A DNA stretch of 64,000 nucleotides from Flagellimonas marinaquae (GTDB taxonomy: Bacteria > Bacteroidota > Bacteroidia > Flavobacteriales > Flavobacteriaceae): the NCBI RefSeq assembly GCF_003992675.1, contig NZ_RZMZ01000005.1, positions 62,001 through 126,000 of the forward strand, in the 5' to 3' direction. Every line of letters begins with the position of its first letter. Positions within the stretch are counted from its first letter, which is position 1. Below are positions 46,793-54,944 of the stretch, one piece after another. A program made the position numbers and the translations under genes. The notes beneath the pieces are model-generated. The model worked only from the letters and a program-made list of their open reading frames with translations, ran no database searches and was not told where the DNA came from.

Positions 46793-46912
46793 CTACTTAT
46801 TTGGAATAAACATACTACTTTTTTGCTTAGAAAGAATACATTCATGTTAGTAGGTCTATTCCCGATTTTGGGAAAATATGGGGGGGGGTTAAACGCCCCT
46901 ACGACACAACCA

Positions 46913-47107
46913 AACGCCAAAAAAAACGGAAATAAGGATGTCGCCCCAAAAGATGTCCGCAGCAACATGGAAGAGCAAGTACCTGTAAAACGGATTGGCG
47001 ACCCAAAGGAATATGGCTATTTGGTGACTTTCTTGGCATCGGAACAGGCCGCTTTTATCACGGGAACCAATATCCCGATTGATGGCGGATTGCTAAGATC
47101 ACTATAA
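46913..47107 (+). pseudogene. 3-prime remnant of a second SDR gene
   Basis: This stretch matches the last 64 codons of the SDR gene at 43823-44608. From VRSNMEEQ to the end only two of 50 residues differ (A to V, K to R), while several third-codon positions differ, so the two copies diverged under selection before this one lost its 5-prime part. An open frame starts upstream at 46823, but its first 30 residues are unrelated and include a run of nine G (46880-46888). It has no cofactor-binding half and cannot work as an SDR. Confidence 0.8.
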
Positions 47108-47201
47108 ACCCCTTACTACCAGTAAAATAACTTGACCAAGAAAATCATAGCTATTTGTTTTTTAGGTACTTTTATGAAGTAACCAATAAATCATTAACCC
47201 T

Positions 47202-47579
47202 ATGAACTCTAAAGTTTTTTTGGGAATCCGTATCCTCTTGGGACTTTTTGTCCTGATATTCGGATTGAACAAATTTCTCAATTTTATTCCCGCTGGAGGT
47301 GAAATGTCCGAACCGGCAATGAACTATTTTGGGGGACTATCCTCCACCTACACCATCCAATTGGTGGCCATCGTGGAAATTTTGGCGGGACTTGCGCTAA
47401 TTTTCAATAAGTATGGCGCCTTAATGGCCTTGGTTTTAATGAGCGTGTCCGTGAATGCGGTACTTTTCCATGCCACCTTGGATATGGGCAACATTGGACC
47501 AGCCCTGGGACTATTGATTCTTAATATTTTGGTGTTGGTAGGATATAAGGATAGGTACAAAGACCTGTTGCGGGCTTAA
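47202..47579 (+). CDS. DoxX family membrane protein
   Basis: A 125-residue inner membrane protein with four hydrophobic helices (about 4-24, 48-68, 72-92, 98-116). The start RILLGLFVLIFGLNKFLNFIP and the central VEILAGLALIFNKYGALMAL are typical of DoxX/SURF4-like proteins, a group linked to redox and thiosulfate chemistry but poorly defined. It stands alone, followed by repeat-type DNA. Confidence 0.85.
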   Translation: MNSKVFLGIRILLGLFVLIFGLNKFLNFIPAGGEMSEPAMNYFGGLSSTYTIQLVAIVEILAGLALIFNKYGALMALVLMSVSVNAVLFHATLDMGNIGPALGLLILNILVLVGYKDRYKDLLRA

Positions 47580-47615
47580 ACGCTTTGAAAGAGGCGGCCT
47601 AAAAACTTGATTTTT

Positions 47616-47708
47616 GTCAACCTGAACTTGTTTCAGGTTCTCATAATGATTTGTTTACCAGAACGATGAAATTCTGAGATACCTTGCCTACCGGCAGGAA
47701 TTCAGAAT
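47616..47708. repeat. Pair of REP-like intergenic palindromes
   Basis: Unit one (plus strand, 47616-47643) begins GTCAACCTGAA and ends TTCAGGTTCTCA; AACCTGAA (47619-47626) pairs with TTCAGGTT (47632-47639). Unit two lies opposite: ATTCTGA (47671-47677) pairs with TCAGAAT (47702-47708) and encloses a TTGCC/GGCAGG hairpin. Both share the GTCA..CTGA and CAG..TCTCA edges of the unit at 493-535. They lie between convergent genes. Confidence 0.55.
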
Positions 47709-47745
47709 GACCTGTTTCACTAGTTTTTTAGACAGTCTCTTTTCT

Positions 47746-48471
47746 TTACAAACTCATTTTATCCTTAAAAATGTAGGATTGCCTGCGGGAGACCTCTACC
47801 TCTTCCCCATTCTTCATGGTAAGTTTTAACTTGCCATTGAACCATGGCACTACGTTTTCTATATAGTCCGTGTTGACAATCTGTTGCCGATTCGCCCTAA
47901 AAAACGAATCGTCCGGCAATTTTTCTTCCACCTGGTTGAGCGATTTGTAGAGCATGGGCTTTTTATCGTCAAAAAAGACCCGGGTGTAGTTCCCCACAAT
48001 CTCGAACATGGAAATATCACTGATTTTTACCAACCAACAGGATTCCCCATCTTTAATAAAGATTTGACTTTGCTTGGTCAGTTTTGTGGTAGCAGCTGAT
48101 TCATTGGACCTATGCGACATTTTTTCGCGAACCTTTTCCAAGGCCATATCAAAACGTTTGTTGCTCACGGGTTTGAGCAAATAGTCCAATGCATTATACT
48201 CAAAGGATTTTATGGCATACTCATCGTAAGCGGTATTAAATATGGTGATGGGCACCTCATCGAGTAGTTCCAACAGATCAAAACCGTCCTTTTCGGGCAT
48301 GTTGATATCCAAAAACAGTAGATCGGGAGACTCCTTTTCTATCAGTTCCACCCCATCGTCCACATTGGCCGCCTCTCCCACAAGCTCCAAATCATCATGA
48401 AGTTTGATGAGTTCCTTTAGCTCGTTCCGGGCCAACCTGGAATCTTCCACTATGACCGCCCTAATGTTCAT
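47746..48471 (-). CDS. LytTR family response regulator
   Basis: A 241-residue regulator with a receiver domain (1-120; phospho-acceptor D55 in LLFLDINMPEKDG, K in LLKPVSNKR) and a C-terminal LytTR DNA-binding domain (about 138-241; FEIVGNYTRVFF, FFRANRQQIVNTDYI, VEVSRRQSYIFK). It overlaps the histidine kinase gene by 4 bases and is clearly its partner. Target genes are not evident in the window. Confidence 0.95.
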   Translation of the reverse strand: MNIRAVIVEDSRLARNELKELIKLHDDLELVGEAANVDDGVELIEKESPDLLFLDINMPEKDGFDLLELLDEVPITIFNTAYDEYAIKSFEYNALDYLLKPVSNKRFDMALEKVREKMSHRSNESAATTKLTKQSQIFIKDGESCWLVKISDISMFEIVGNYTRVFFDDKKPMLYKSLNQVEEKLPDDSFFRANRQQIVNTDYIENVVPWFNGKLKLTMKNGEEVEVSRRQSYIFKDKMSL

Positions 48472-49526
48472 TCCACCAAAATTTTAATTTGTGCCACCAC
48501 CTCATCGGATATTTCTTCCAACGTAAAGGAAGCCTTATCGGCATATAATAGTTTCAACCGCTGTTCTATATTTTTCAATCCCAATTGGGTAGAATCCTTC
48601 GAAATCTCCAATTTACCGGTATTTCGGACCTCAATGTACAAATCCTTATCCGTTTTGAAAATGGAAAGCAATATCCGTCCACCTTTCTTTAGATTGGAAA
48701 TACCGTGCTTTACTGCATTTTCAATCAACAACTGGATAATCATCGGTGGAATCCTTAAATCCAGCGTATCATCCTTTATTTGTTTTACAAACTCCAAACG
48801 ATTTTCAAACTGGATTTTGGACAGATCGATATAGTTATCCACGACCTCTAGCTCTTCCCGCACAGGAATATCGTTAATGTTGTTCTTGGTCAACGAATAA
48901 CGTAGGATTTCAGAAAGTTTGGTGAGCATTTCCCGAGAACGGTCCACATCTTCCAGCATCAACCCTCGAATATTGTTCAAACTGTTGAACATAAAATGTG
49001 GGTTGATTTGTCCCTTTAACGTATTCAATTGTGCCTGTTTCAGGGTCGTGTTCAACTCCAACCGTTCTATTCTGTTCTGATTCAGTTTCAAGAGCAATTT
49101 GATCACCAAATAGGTGATTGTCCAAGCACCCACCAAAAACAAAGAGTTCAGCACTTGAATCATAATTTTGTCGTATCCTTCGAACATCTTCTGTTCCATC
49201 TCCGTCAGTTCTGGACCGAACTCCACATAAATATATCCAAAGAGGATGTTCAATAGACCGAAGAGTAAGGCCGCCAACAAGGTGGATACTATGATTTTGA
49301 TGACTTCCTTCCCTCCAAAAGAATCAAAATGGACATTTTTTTTGAGATACCATCGTAGTAAAGAAGTACTGAATACTCCGATAAAAATACCCACAACGAC
49401 CGAAAAAACGGTTAGTTCCCAACTAAGGTTGTGAGGAACCAAAATAGAAATGGAGTTGATAAACCCCCACCCCAACAACTGTAGGGTCCAAAATGCAATA
49501 TTGCGTTTACGCGAACTTAATTCCAT
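48468..49526 (-). CDS. LytS-type sensor histidine kinase
   Basis: A 352-residue kinase with four membrane helices (about 8-28, 38-58, 76-102, 123-147), a His_kinase domain with H177 in GQINPHFMFNSLNNIRGL, and an ATPase domain (LIENAVKHGISNLKKGG, TGLGLKNIEQRL-like TQLGLKNIEQRLKLLY). An open frame starts 4 codons earlier at a GTG, but a -7 element at 49547-49554 fits better with the ATG at 49526. It has no extracellular sensor domain, so it probably senses through the membrane segments. Confidence 0.93.
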   Translation of the reverse strand: MELSSRKRNIAFWTLQLLGWGFINSISILVPHNLSWELTVFSVVVGIFIGVFSTSLLRWYLKKNVHFDSFGGKEVIKIIVSTLLAALLFGLLNILFGYIYVEFGPELTEMEQKMFEGYDKIMIQVLNSLFLVGAWTITYLVIKLLLKLNQNRIERLELNTTLKQAQLNTLKGQINPHFMFNSLNNIRGLMLEDVDRSREMLTKLSEILRYSLTKNNINDIPVREELEVVDNYIDLSKIQFENRLEFVKQIKDDTLDLRIPPMIIQLLIENAVKHGISNLKKGGRILLSIFKTDKDLYIEVRNTGKLEISKDSTQLGLKNIEQRLKLLYADKASFTLEEISDEVVAQIKILVE

Positions 49527-49531
49527 CCTTT

Positions 49532-49556
49532 GGAGCACAAATGGCTCAAATATACA
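49532..49556 (-). promoter_or_regulatory. Candidate promoter of the kinase-regulator pair
   Basis: On the minus strand TATATTTG (49554-49547) fits TAnnTTTG; no TTG is found at the proper distance. It is followed by an inverted repeat, GAGC (49534-49537) with GCTC (49544-49547). Almost the same sequence occurs at 26400-26423. Confidence 0.4.
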
Positions 49557-49580
49557 TTAAACTTGATCTGTGTGCGGAGG

Positions 49581-49790
49581 TTAGGAGTTTTGTGCCTCCC
49601 TGCTTTTTAAAGCTTTGCAGCACGATTTTTTATTTGAGACGAATGAAATCCAAATCATACTCGTGCTTGCGTAAAAAACTGGAAAAAACTCCATGTATTC
49701 CCAACCATTTACTTTGCCTATAAAGGCAGTGACAACGCCTACGATTCCAATAATCAAGACTATTTTCTGGTTTGTTGTAAACTTTTTCAT
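49581..49790 (-). CDS. Small membrane protein, hypothetical
   Basis: A 69-residue ORF with a basic start (MKKFTTNQK), a hydrophobic helix (about 10-25), a short polar turn with a Trp (KVNGWEYME) and a second hydrophobic stretch (about 34-51), ending in a basic tail with a CC pair. It has the look of a real two-helix membrane protein, but no family is recognised, and it could be a chance frame. It lies just upstream of the LytS-type kinase on the same strand. Confidence 0.45.
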   Translation of the reverse strand: MKKFTTNQKIVLIIGIVGVVTAFIGKVNGWEYMEFFPVFYASTSMIWISFVSNKKSCCKALKSREAQNS

Positions 49791-50026
49791 AGTGATGTTT
49801 TGATGTGAGGTCCTCGCGGATTATAAAATGATACTAACTAAAAGTGTGATGATCAATTTGGCAAGTGCTATCATGATTGTTCGGTTTTAAGATATTTTGA
49901 TGATGCTAAAGTAATGGACCATTCTTGTCCATAGAAGTGATTTATGACAAGTGGTCATTTTGACCCACCGAACGGTAAAAACCTTGCAAATGGGTCTTAA
50001 AAAAATCGTAAATAGCTGATTTTGTT

Positions 50027-50551
50027 CTATTTTACTTTTGGAGGAAACTTGGAAAACACCTTCTTGACTACCGCACGGAGCTGTTCTTCCCGAACGCTTG
50101 GCGATACATTGTCGCGGAGCCCGCTTTCGGCGGTTGCTTGCCAAACGAGGGCGTCGCGCTGGGCATCCACCAAGTCAAACTGGATGCTACGTTTCCAATT
50201 GGACCCACCCAAGGGCAACCCAACGGAAATACCCCCACCTACGTTTCGTCCCGTACCGCCTATGCCTACGCCAACATTGTTGTTTGGGGCGCCCCTATAC
50301 TCCTCGCTAATGATGTTGACAAACAATTCCGGCTCCTCCGCCAAACGATAACCACGGGACTTTAACGTCGAATCCAAAGCTCGCAACAATCGTCTTTCAT
50401 CCAACTGGCTTAAGCCCGATTTCATATCCGGGTAGTAATTGTAGGTCGTATATCCTGAAAAGTCGATGGTTTTATCGTAATCATAATTCACCCTCACGGA
50501 GCTACAGGATGCCAATAGAAGCACCAATATTATGGGCAGAACAGTTCGCAT
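50027..50551 (-). CDS. DUF4136 lipoprotein
   Basis: A 174-residue lipoprotein (lipobox LLASC, Cys 16). The mature part fits DUF4136: VRVNYDYDKTIDFSGYTTYNYYP, LLRALDSTLKSRGY, PELFVNIISEEY, a glycine-rich insertion (GVGIGGTGRNVGGGISVGLPLGG), and the end REEQLRAVVKKVFSKFPP. Such proteins are periplasmic or outer-membrane, function unknown. It is 64 bases downstream of obgE. Confidence 0.85.
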   Translation of the reverse strand: MRTVLPIILVLLLASCSSVRVNYDYDKTIDFSGYTTYNYYPDMKSGLSQLDERRLLRALDSTLKSRGYRLAEEPELFVNIISEEYRGAPNNNVGVGIGGTGRNVGGGISVGLPLGGSNWKRSIQFDLVDAQRDALVWQATAESGLRDNVSPSVREEQLRAVVKKVFSKFPPKVK

Positions 50552-50615
50552 TTTCGGACTTTTGGATTCTCCTAAAAATAATGAATAAATTGCTGAAGTA
50601 CCCGAAGAAGGGATA

Positions 50616-51617
50616 TTATTCGTTCAACAGCTTCCAAAGCCTATCCTTGAGCTGCTGAATCCCCAAACCGCTAACGGAAGAGATGAACGTGTAGGGAACA
50701 TCCTTGAAATCCTCTTTCATATCGGCATCCATTTCCTCGATAAGCTCTTTATCCAACATATCGCATTTAGAAATGGCCACCAAACGCTCCTTGTCCAGCA
50801 ACTCGGGATTGTAACGTCTCAGCTCGTCCAATAGGATGTTGTATTCCTGGCTGATGTCCTTGCTATCCGCTGGAATCAAGAACAACAAGGTGGCATTGCG
50901 CTCAATATGGCGCAAAAAATAGTGTCCAAGCCCCTTGCCTTCAGCAGCTCCTTCAATAATTCCGGGAATATCGGCCATCACAAAGCTCTGAAAATCCCGA
51001 TATTCCACAATGCCCAAGTTGGGCTTTAGGGTAGTAAATTCGTAATTGGCTATTTTTGGCTTGGCAGAGGTCATCACCGAAAGTAGTGTGGATTTCCCAG
51101 CATTGGGAAAGCCCACCAGACCCACATCGGCCAATACCTTCAATTCCAAGGTAAGGTGGCCTTCCTGACCTTTGATTCCAGGCTGGGCATATCTAGGGGT
51201 TTGATTGGTGGCACTCTTAAAATGCCAGTTCCCCAATCCGCCCATACCGCCTTCGAGCACCACTTTTTCTTCACCATCCTCGGTAATTTCAAAGAGGATT
51301 TCGTTGGTTTCGGTATCGCGCACCACGGTTCCCAGAGGTACTTCCAAGTACACATCCTCACCATCGGCTCCAGTGCTCCGGCTTTTACTGCCGTGCTCTC
51401 CGTGCCCTGCCTTAAAATGTTTTTGGAACTTAAAATGGACCAAGGTCCATAAGTTTTTGTTTCCTTTGATTATGACATGACCTCCTCGACCACCATCACC
51501 TCCATCAGGGCCACCTTTGGCCACATATTTTTCTCGACGCAAATGCGCAGAACCCTTGCCCCCGTTTCCGGAAGCAATGTGCACCTTTACATAATCGACA
51601 AAATTTCCTTCGGTCAT
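50616..51617 (-). CDS. obgE: GTPase Obg
   Basis: A 333-residue Obg GTPase involved in late 50S assembly and the stress response. The glycine-rich N-terminal Obg fold ([39 protein letters not shown]) is followed by the G domain at about 160-330: [21 protein letters not shown] and SKCDMLD. The C-terminal OCT domain of some Obg proteins is missing, as usual in this phylum. It is 33 bases after hpt-adk on the same strand. Confidence 0.97.
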   Translation of the reverse strand: MTEGNFVDYVKVHIASGNGGKGSAHLRREKYVAKGGPDGGDGGRGGHVIIKGNKNLWTLVHFKFQKHFKAGHGEHGSKSRSTGADGEDVYLEVPLGTVVRDTETNEILFEITEDGEEKVVLEGGMGGLGNWHFKSATNQTPRYAQPGIKGQEGHLTLELKVLADVGLVGFPNAGKSTLLSVMTSAKPKIANYEFTTLKPNLGIVEYRDFQSFVMADIPGIIEGAAEGKGLGHYFLRHIERNATLLFLIPADSKDISQEYNILLDELRRYNPELLDKERLVAISKCDMLDKELIEEMDADMKEDFKDVPYTFISSVSGLGIQQLKDRLWKLLNE

Positions 51618-51650
51618 ATTCTAAAATAAAAAAGTCGTTATGGAAATCAA

Positions 51651-52757
51651 TTACAGGGAATCGATTACCTTGCTCAAGCGCTGGGTAATCTCCTCGATTT
51701 CACCAATTCCATTTACGGAGTGGAATTTCCCCTGTGCTTCGTAGTAGGCCTTGAGCGGAGCCGTTTTTTCATTGTATTCGTCAAAACGGTTACGGATCTT
51801 GCTCTCATCTTGATCATCGGAGCGCCCGCTGCTCTTGCCACGTTCCAATAAGCGTTCCACCAAAATATCGTCCTCAGCTTCCAACGCAATGGTCGCATTC
51901 ACTTTCATGTCCTTAGACTCCAAAAAGTTATCCAAGGCTTGTGCCTGCGCCGCAGTTCGTGGGAAACCGTCAAAAATGAAACCTGCCGCATCCGGGTTTT
52001 TCTCTACCTCGGCCTTTAACATATCGATAGTCACTTCATCCGGCACCAATTCCCCTTTATCAATATAGGATTTTGCCAAGGTACCGAGTTCGGTCCCATT
52101 TTTAATGTTGAAACGGAACACATCCCCTGTGGAAATGTGCTTTAGATTATACTTTTCCTTAAGGAAGCCTGCTTGGGTCCCTTTTCCTGCTCCTGGCTTT
52201 CCAAAAAGCACTAGGTTGATCATATCTGTTTGATTTAATTGGTAAACTTCTCTAAGGTTACGGCCCAGTTCATTGTAATCCAGTCCGTATCCCACTATAA
52301 AATAATCGGGGATTTCCAGCCCCACATAATCGATGGCGTATTCCCCGTTGTAAATATCCGATTTGTAAAAAAGCGTTCCTATTTTGAACTCCTTCACATT
52401 CTTATTGGAAAACAGGTGTACCAACTGCTTCAAGGTTCGTCCTGTATCGACCACATCTTCCAAAATAATGACACTTTTCCCTTCCAGCTCATCGGGCACA
52501 TCCAACAGTGTTTCCACAATGCCCGTTGAAGTAAGGCCTTGATAAGAACTCAATCGCACAAAAGAAACCTCGCAAGGGTACGGGTAAGCCTTCAAAAAAT
52601 CCGCCACAAACATAAAGGCTCCATTGAGCACCCCCACAAACAATGGCGTTTCATCTTTGTAATCCGCAGCAATTTCCTTGGCCATTTTATCAATGGCAGC
52701 AAGGATTTGTTCTTCCTTTAAATACGGCTGAAAGTACTTGTCGTGGAGTTTGATCAA
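51651..52757 (-). CDS. Hypoxanthine phosphoribosyltransferase / adenylate kinase fusion
   Basis: A 368-residue bifunctional enzyme. Residues 1-177 are a hypoxanthine phosphoribosyltransferase (PRPP loop VIILEDVVDTGRT at 96-108). Residues 179-368 are adenylate kinase (P-loop GKPGAGKGT at 186-194, HISTGDVFR, DGFPRT at 263-268, and a short lid LLERGKSSGRSDD). It joins purine salvage to AMP/ADP balance. This fusion is known in Flavobacteriia. No ATG is present; the TTG at 52757 gives IKLHDKYFQ, the family start, and a TATCTTTG promoter element lies upstream. Confidence 0.93.
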   Translation of the reverse strand: MIKLHDKYFQPYLKEEQILAAIDKMAKEIAADYKDETPLFVGVLNGAFMFVADFLKAYPYPCEVSFVRLSSYQGLTSTGIVETLLDVPDELEGKSVIILEDVVDTGRTLKQLVHLFSNKNVKEFKIGTLFYKSDIYNGEYAIDYVGLEIPDYFIVGYGLDYNELGRNLREVYQLNQTDMINLVLFGKPGAGKGTQAGFLKEKYNLKHISTGDVFRFNIKNGTELGTLAKSYIDKGELVPDEVTIDMLKAEVEKNPDAAGFIFDGFPRTAAQAQALDNFLESKDMKVNATIALEAEDDILVERLLERGKSSGRSDDQDESKIRNRFDEYNEKTAPLKAYYEAQGKFHSVNGIGEIEEITQRLSKVIDSL

Positions 52758-52782
52758 TGTTCTCAAGTTATGGTCAGGTTGG

Positions 52783-52790
52783 CAAAGATA
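52783..52790 (-). promoter_or_regulatory. -7 element of the hpt-adk/obgE promoter
   Basis: On the minus strand TATCTTTG (52790-52783) fits TAnnTTTG. No TTG stands 19-20 nt upstream. The start of transcription would be about 20 nt before the TTG start codon at 52757, which supports that start. Confidence 0.4.
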
Positions 52791-52844
52791 CTATTTTTAG
52801 CACTCCTAAGCCCCTACATCTTTTATACCCTCGTGGATTTCATG

Positions 52845-52852
52845 TATTTTTG
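52845..52852 (+). promoter_or_regulatory. -7 element of the purK-purE promoter
   Basis: TATTTTTG fits TAnnTTTG and lies 22 bases before the purK ATG. A TTG at the usual distance is lacking, so the site is tentative. Confidence 0.35.
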
Positions 52853-52874
52853 CCCACATTCAATATACAGATCA

Positions 52875-54029
52875 ATGCAATTTTTCTCTTCTGACTTTAA
52901 ACTGGGAATTTTAGGTGGTGGACAATTGGGCAAAATGATGCTCTACGAAACACGGAAATGGGACATCCAAACGAAAGTTATGGATGCCTCGGCCGAAGCA
53001 CCCTGCAAAATAGCCTGTAATGAGTTTGTACAGGGCAGTTTGATGGATTTTGATGCGGTCGTTGCCTTCGGGAAGGATGTTGATGTGCTTACCATTGAAA
53101 TTGAAAACGTCAACGTAAACGCCCTTGAAAAGTTGGAACACGAGGGAATCAAGGTCTACCCACCGACAAAAACCTTGAGAACCATACAAAATAAGGCGGT
53201 GCAAAAATTGTTTTACACCGACCACAATATACCAACGGCACCCTTTACCCGATTTGCATATACTTCGGAAATCGAGGATAGCATCCTCAATGGAGGGCTA
53301 TCATTGCCCTTCGTTTGGAAAAGTGCCCAATTTGGCTACGATGGACAAGGAGTCAAGGTAGTACGGACCATGGAAGATCTAAAGGACCTTCCCAATGTGG
53401 AGTGTATTGCCGAGCAAATGATCGACTTTAAAAACGAATTGGCCGTCATAGTAGCGCGAAACACAAAAGGTGAAGTGGTTACTTACCCCGTGGTAGAAAT
53501 GGAGTTTCACCCAGAGGCCAATCAAGTAGAGTACGTAATCTGCCCAGCACGAATTGATGATGAAGTGGCACAAAAAGCAAGGGAAGTTGCATTGAAAGTT
53601 TCGGAACACATGAAACACGTAGGCCTATTGGCCGTGGAAATGTTCCAGACCCAAGACGACCAGATTCTGGTTAACGAATCCGCCCCTCGACCCCATAATA
53701 GCGGTCATTATAGCATCGAAGCGGGCTATACCAACCAATTTGAGCAGCACATTAGGGCCATTTTGGGACTCCCGTTGGGAAAAACGGATAGTAAAGTCGC
53801 CGGAATTATGGTTAATTTGGTAGGAGCCGAAGGTCATACCGGTTATGTAGTCTACGAAAACATCGAAAAAATATTGGAAATGGACGGGGTAACACCCCAT
53901 ATTTACGGTAAAAAGCAAACCCGCCCTTTCCGCAAAATGGGACACGTTACCATCGTGGACGAAAATATGGCTAGGGCCAGGGAAGTGGCGCAGCAAGTAA
54001 AGGAAACCATCAAAGTGATAAGCAAATAA
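52875..54029 (+). CDS. purK: N5-carboxyaminoimidazole ribonucleotide synthase
   Basis: A 384-residue ATP-grasp enzyme that makes N5-CAIR from AIR, bicarbonate and ATP in purine synthesis. Motifs: FKLGILGGGQLGKMML at the start, ENVNVNALEKLE, FVWKSAQFGYDGQGVKVV, VNESAPRPHNSGHYSIEA and the PurK end GHVTIVDENMARARE. The open frame reaches upstream 44 codons, but the ATG at 52875 gives the family start. purE follows 3 bases later. Confidence 0.96.
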   Translation: MQFFSSDFKLGILGGGQLGKMMLYETRKWDIQTKVMDASAEAPCKIACNEFVQGSLMDFDAVVAFGKDVDVLTIEIENVNVNALEKLEHEGIKVYPPTKTLRTIQNKAVQKLFYTDHNIPTAPFTRFAYTSEIEDSILNGGLSLPFVWKSAQFGYDGQGVKVVRTMEDLKDLPNVECIAEQMIDFKNELAVIVARNTKGEVVTYPVVEMEFHPEANQVEYVICPARIDDEVAQKAREVALKVSEHMKHVGLLAVEMFQTQDDQILVNESAPRPHNSGHYSIEAGYTNQFEQHIRAILGLPLGKTDSKVAGIMVNLVGAEGHTGYVVYENIEKILEMDGVTPHIYGKKQTRPFRKMGHVTIVDENMARAREVAQQVKETIKVISK

Positions 54030-54032
54030 GAT

Positions 54033-54524
54033 ATGAGCAAAGTAGCCGTTATTATGGGAAGTACAAGCGACCTTCCCGTTATGCAAGACGCCATCGATAT
54101 TTTGAAGGAATTGGGAGTGGATGTGGATGTGGATATCGTATCCGCACACCGTACCCCCGAAAAATTGTTCAGTTTTAGCAAAAGTGCGCACACCAATGGC
54201 TATGCCGCCATTATAGCTGGTGCTGGAGGTGCTGCCCATTTACCTGGAATGGTCGCATCCTTGTCCCCATTGCCCGTTATAGGAGTTCCTGTAAAAAGTA
54301 GCAATTCCATTGATGGGTGGGACTCCGTGCTCTCCATTTTACAAATGCCCGGGGGCGTTCCAGTGGCAACGGTAGCCTTGAACGGCGCAAAAAATGCTGG
54401 TATCCTTGCCGCACAGATTATCGGAAGTTCCAACAAGCAAATAATGGACAACATCATTGCCTACAAAGAAGGGCTCAAAGAAAAAGTAATCAAGGGTGCC
54501 GAAGAGGTGCAGAAAAAATTCTAA
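54033..54524 (+). CDS. purE: N5-CAIR mutase
   Basis: A 163-residue class I PurE, moving the carboxyl group of N5-CAIR to give CAIR. The conserved IMGSTSDLPVMQDA, VSAHRTPEKLF, IAGAGGAAHLPGM and VPVKSSNSIDGWDSVLSILQMPGGVPVATV are complete; the catalytic His is in SAHRT. It completes the purK-purE pair. Confidence 0.98.
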   Translation: MSKVAVIMGSTSDLPVMQDAIDILKELGVDVDVDIVSAHRTPEKLFSFSKSAHTNGYAAIIAGAGGAAHLPGMVASLSPLPVIGVPVKSSNSIDGWDSVLSILQMPGGVPVATVALNGAKNAGILAAQIIGSSNKQIMDNIIAYKEGLKEKVIKGAEEVQKKF

Positions 54525-54542
54525 GTAGTAACCCCGTAGCTC

Positions 54543-54944
54543 ATGAACTTCAACCAAATTGGCATTTTGGTAGGGATTTGCGCCATCGCCTTTTTTGGCT
54601 TTACGCTGAAAAAAGTAAGGAGCCCTTTCATCAAAGGACTTTGGAAAAGTGGCCTTTTGGTTTTTTTCCTGTATTCGGCCATTTTGATCTATGTGGAAAT
54701 ACGCTGGCAATTCATTTCCAGTTATGCCCAAAAATACGATACCAACGGAAACGGTTTTGTGGATTTGAACGAGTATTCCGATGAAGCCATAGCCGCGATG
54801 AACAAAATGACTAGCGGTGCCAAAGCAAAAAGCTTCGCGGCCCTCACCGTAGCCGTATTGTCATCCATTATCGGATTTGCGTATCTAATAAGTGATTGGG
54901 CCGTAACCTATTTAAAGAACAAAGAGCAGAAACAACAAGTATGA
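54543..54944 (+). CDS. Membrane protein with a single EF-hand loop
   Basis: A 133-residue protein with three hydrophobic helices (about 5-21, 35-52, 94-116). Between the second and third lies DTNGNGFVDLNE (66-77), a full 12-position EF-hand loop: D1, N3, N5, G6, V8 and E12. A flanking helix (EYSDEAIAAMNKM) follows. It could bind calcium outside or inside the membrane depending on topology. The stop overlaps the start of the M3 peptidase gene (ATGA), so the two are coupled. Confidence 0.75.
   Translation: MNFNQIGILVGICAIAFFGFTLKKVRSPFIKGLWKSGLLVFFLYSAILIYVEIRWQFISSYAQKYDTNGNGFVDLNEYSDEAIAAMNKMTSGAKAKSFAALTVAVLSSIIGFAYLISDWAVTYLKNKEQKQQV

Larger units (their letters stand above)
44609..46912 (-). 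mobile_element. Integrase-less cluster of integron-like cassettes
   Basis: A block between the SDR gene and the 3-prime remnant of its paralogue. All its genes (DUF2202, DUF4265, parDE) are on the minus strand. Between them lie attC-like sites. For the DUF2202 unit the 5-prime border core on the minus strand is GTTACCT (46762-46756) and the R-double-prime core after the gene is AGGTAAC (46012-46006); for the DUF4265 unit they are GTTGTGC (45889-45883) and GCACAAC (45392-45386). Each pair is exactly complementary, as required when a cassette circularises. An unpaired core ACCTAAC (44650-44644) follows parE. No integrase gene is present. Interpretation is inference from structure. Confidence 0.6.

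Noticed and set aside
44609..46912. IS element or phage origin for the accessory block
   Set aside because: No transposase, integrase, terminal inverted repeats or phage genes were found; the border structures fit attC-like cores better.
50022..50365. Three overlapping plus-strand ORFs
   Set aside because: They are antisense to the DUF4136 lipoprotein gene and reflect its glycine-rich coding sequence.
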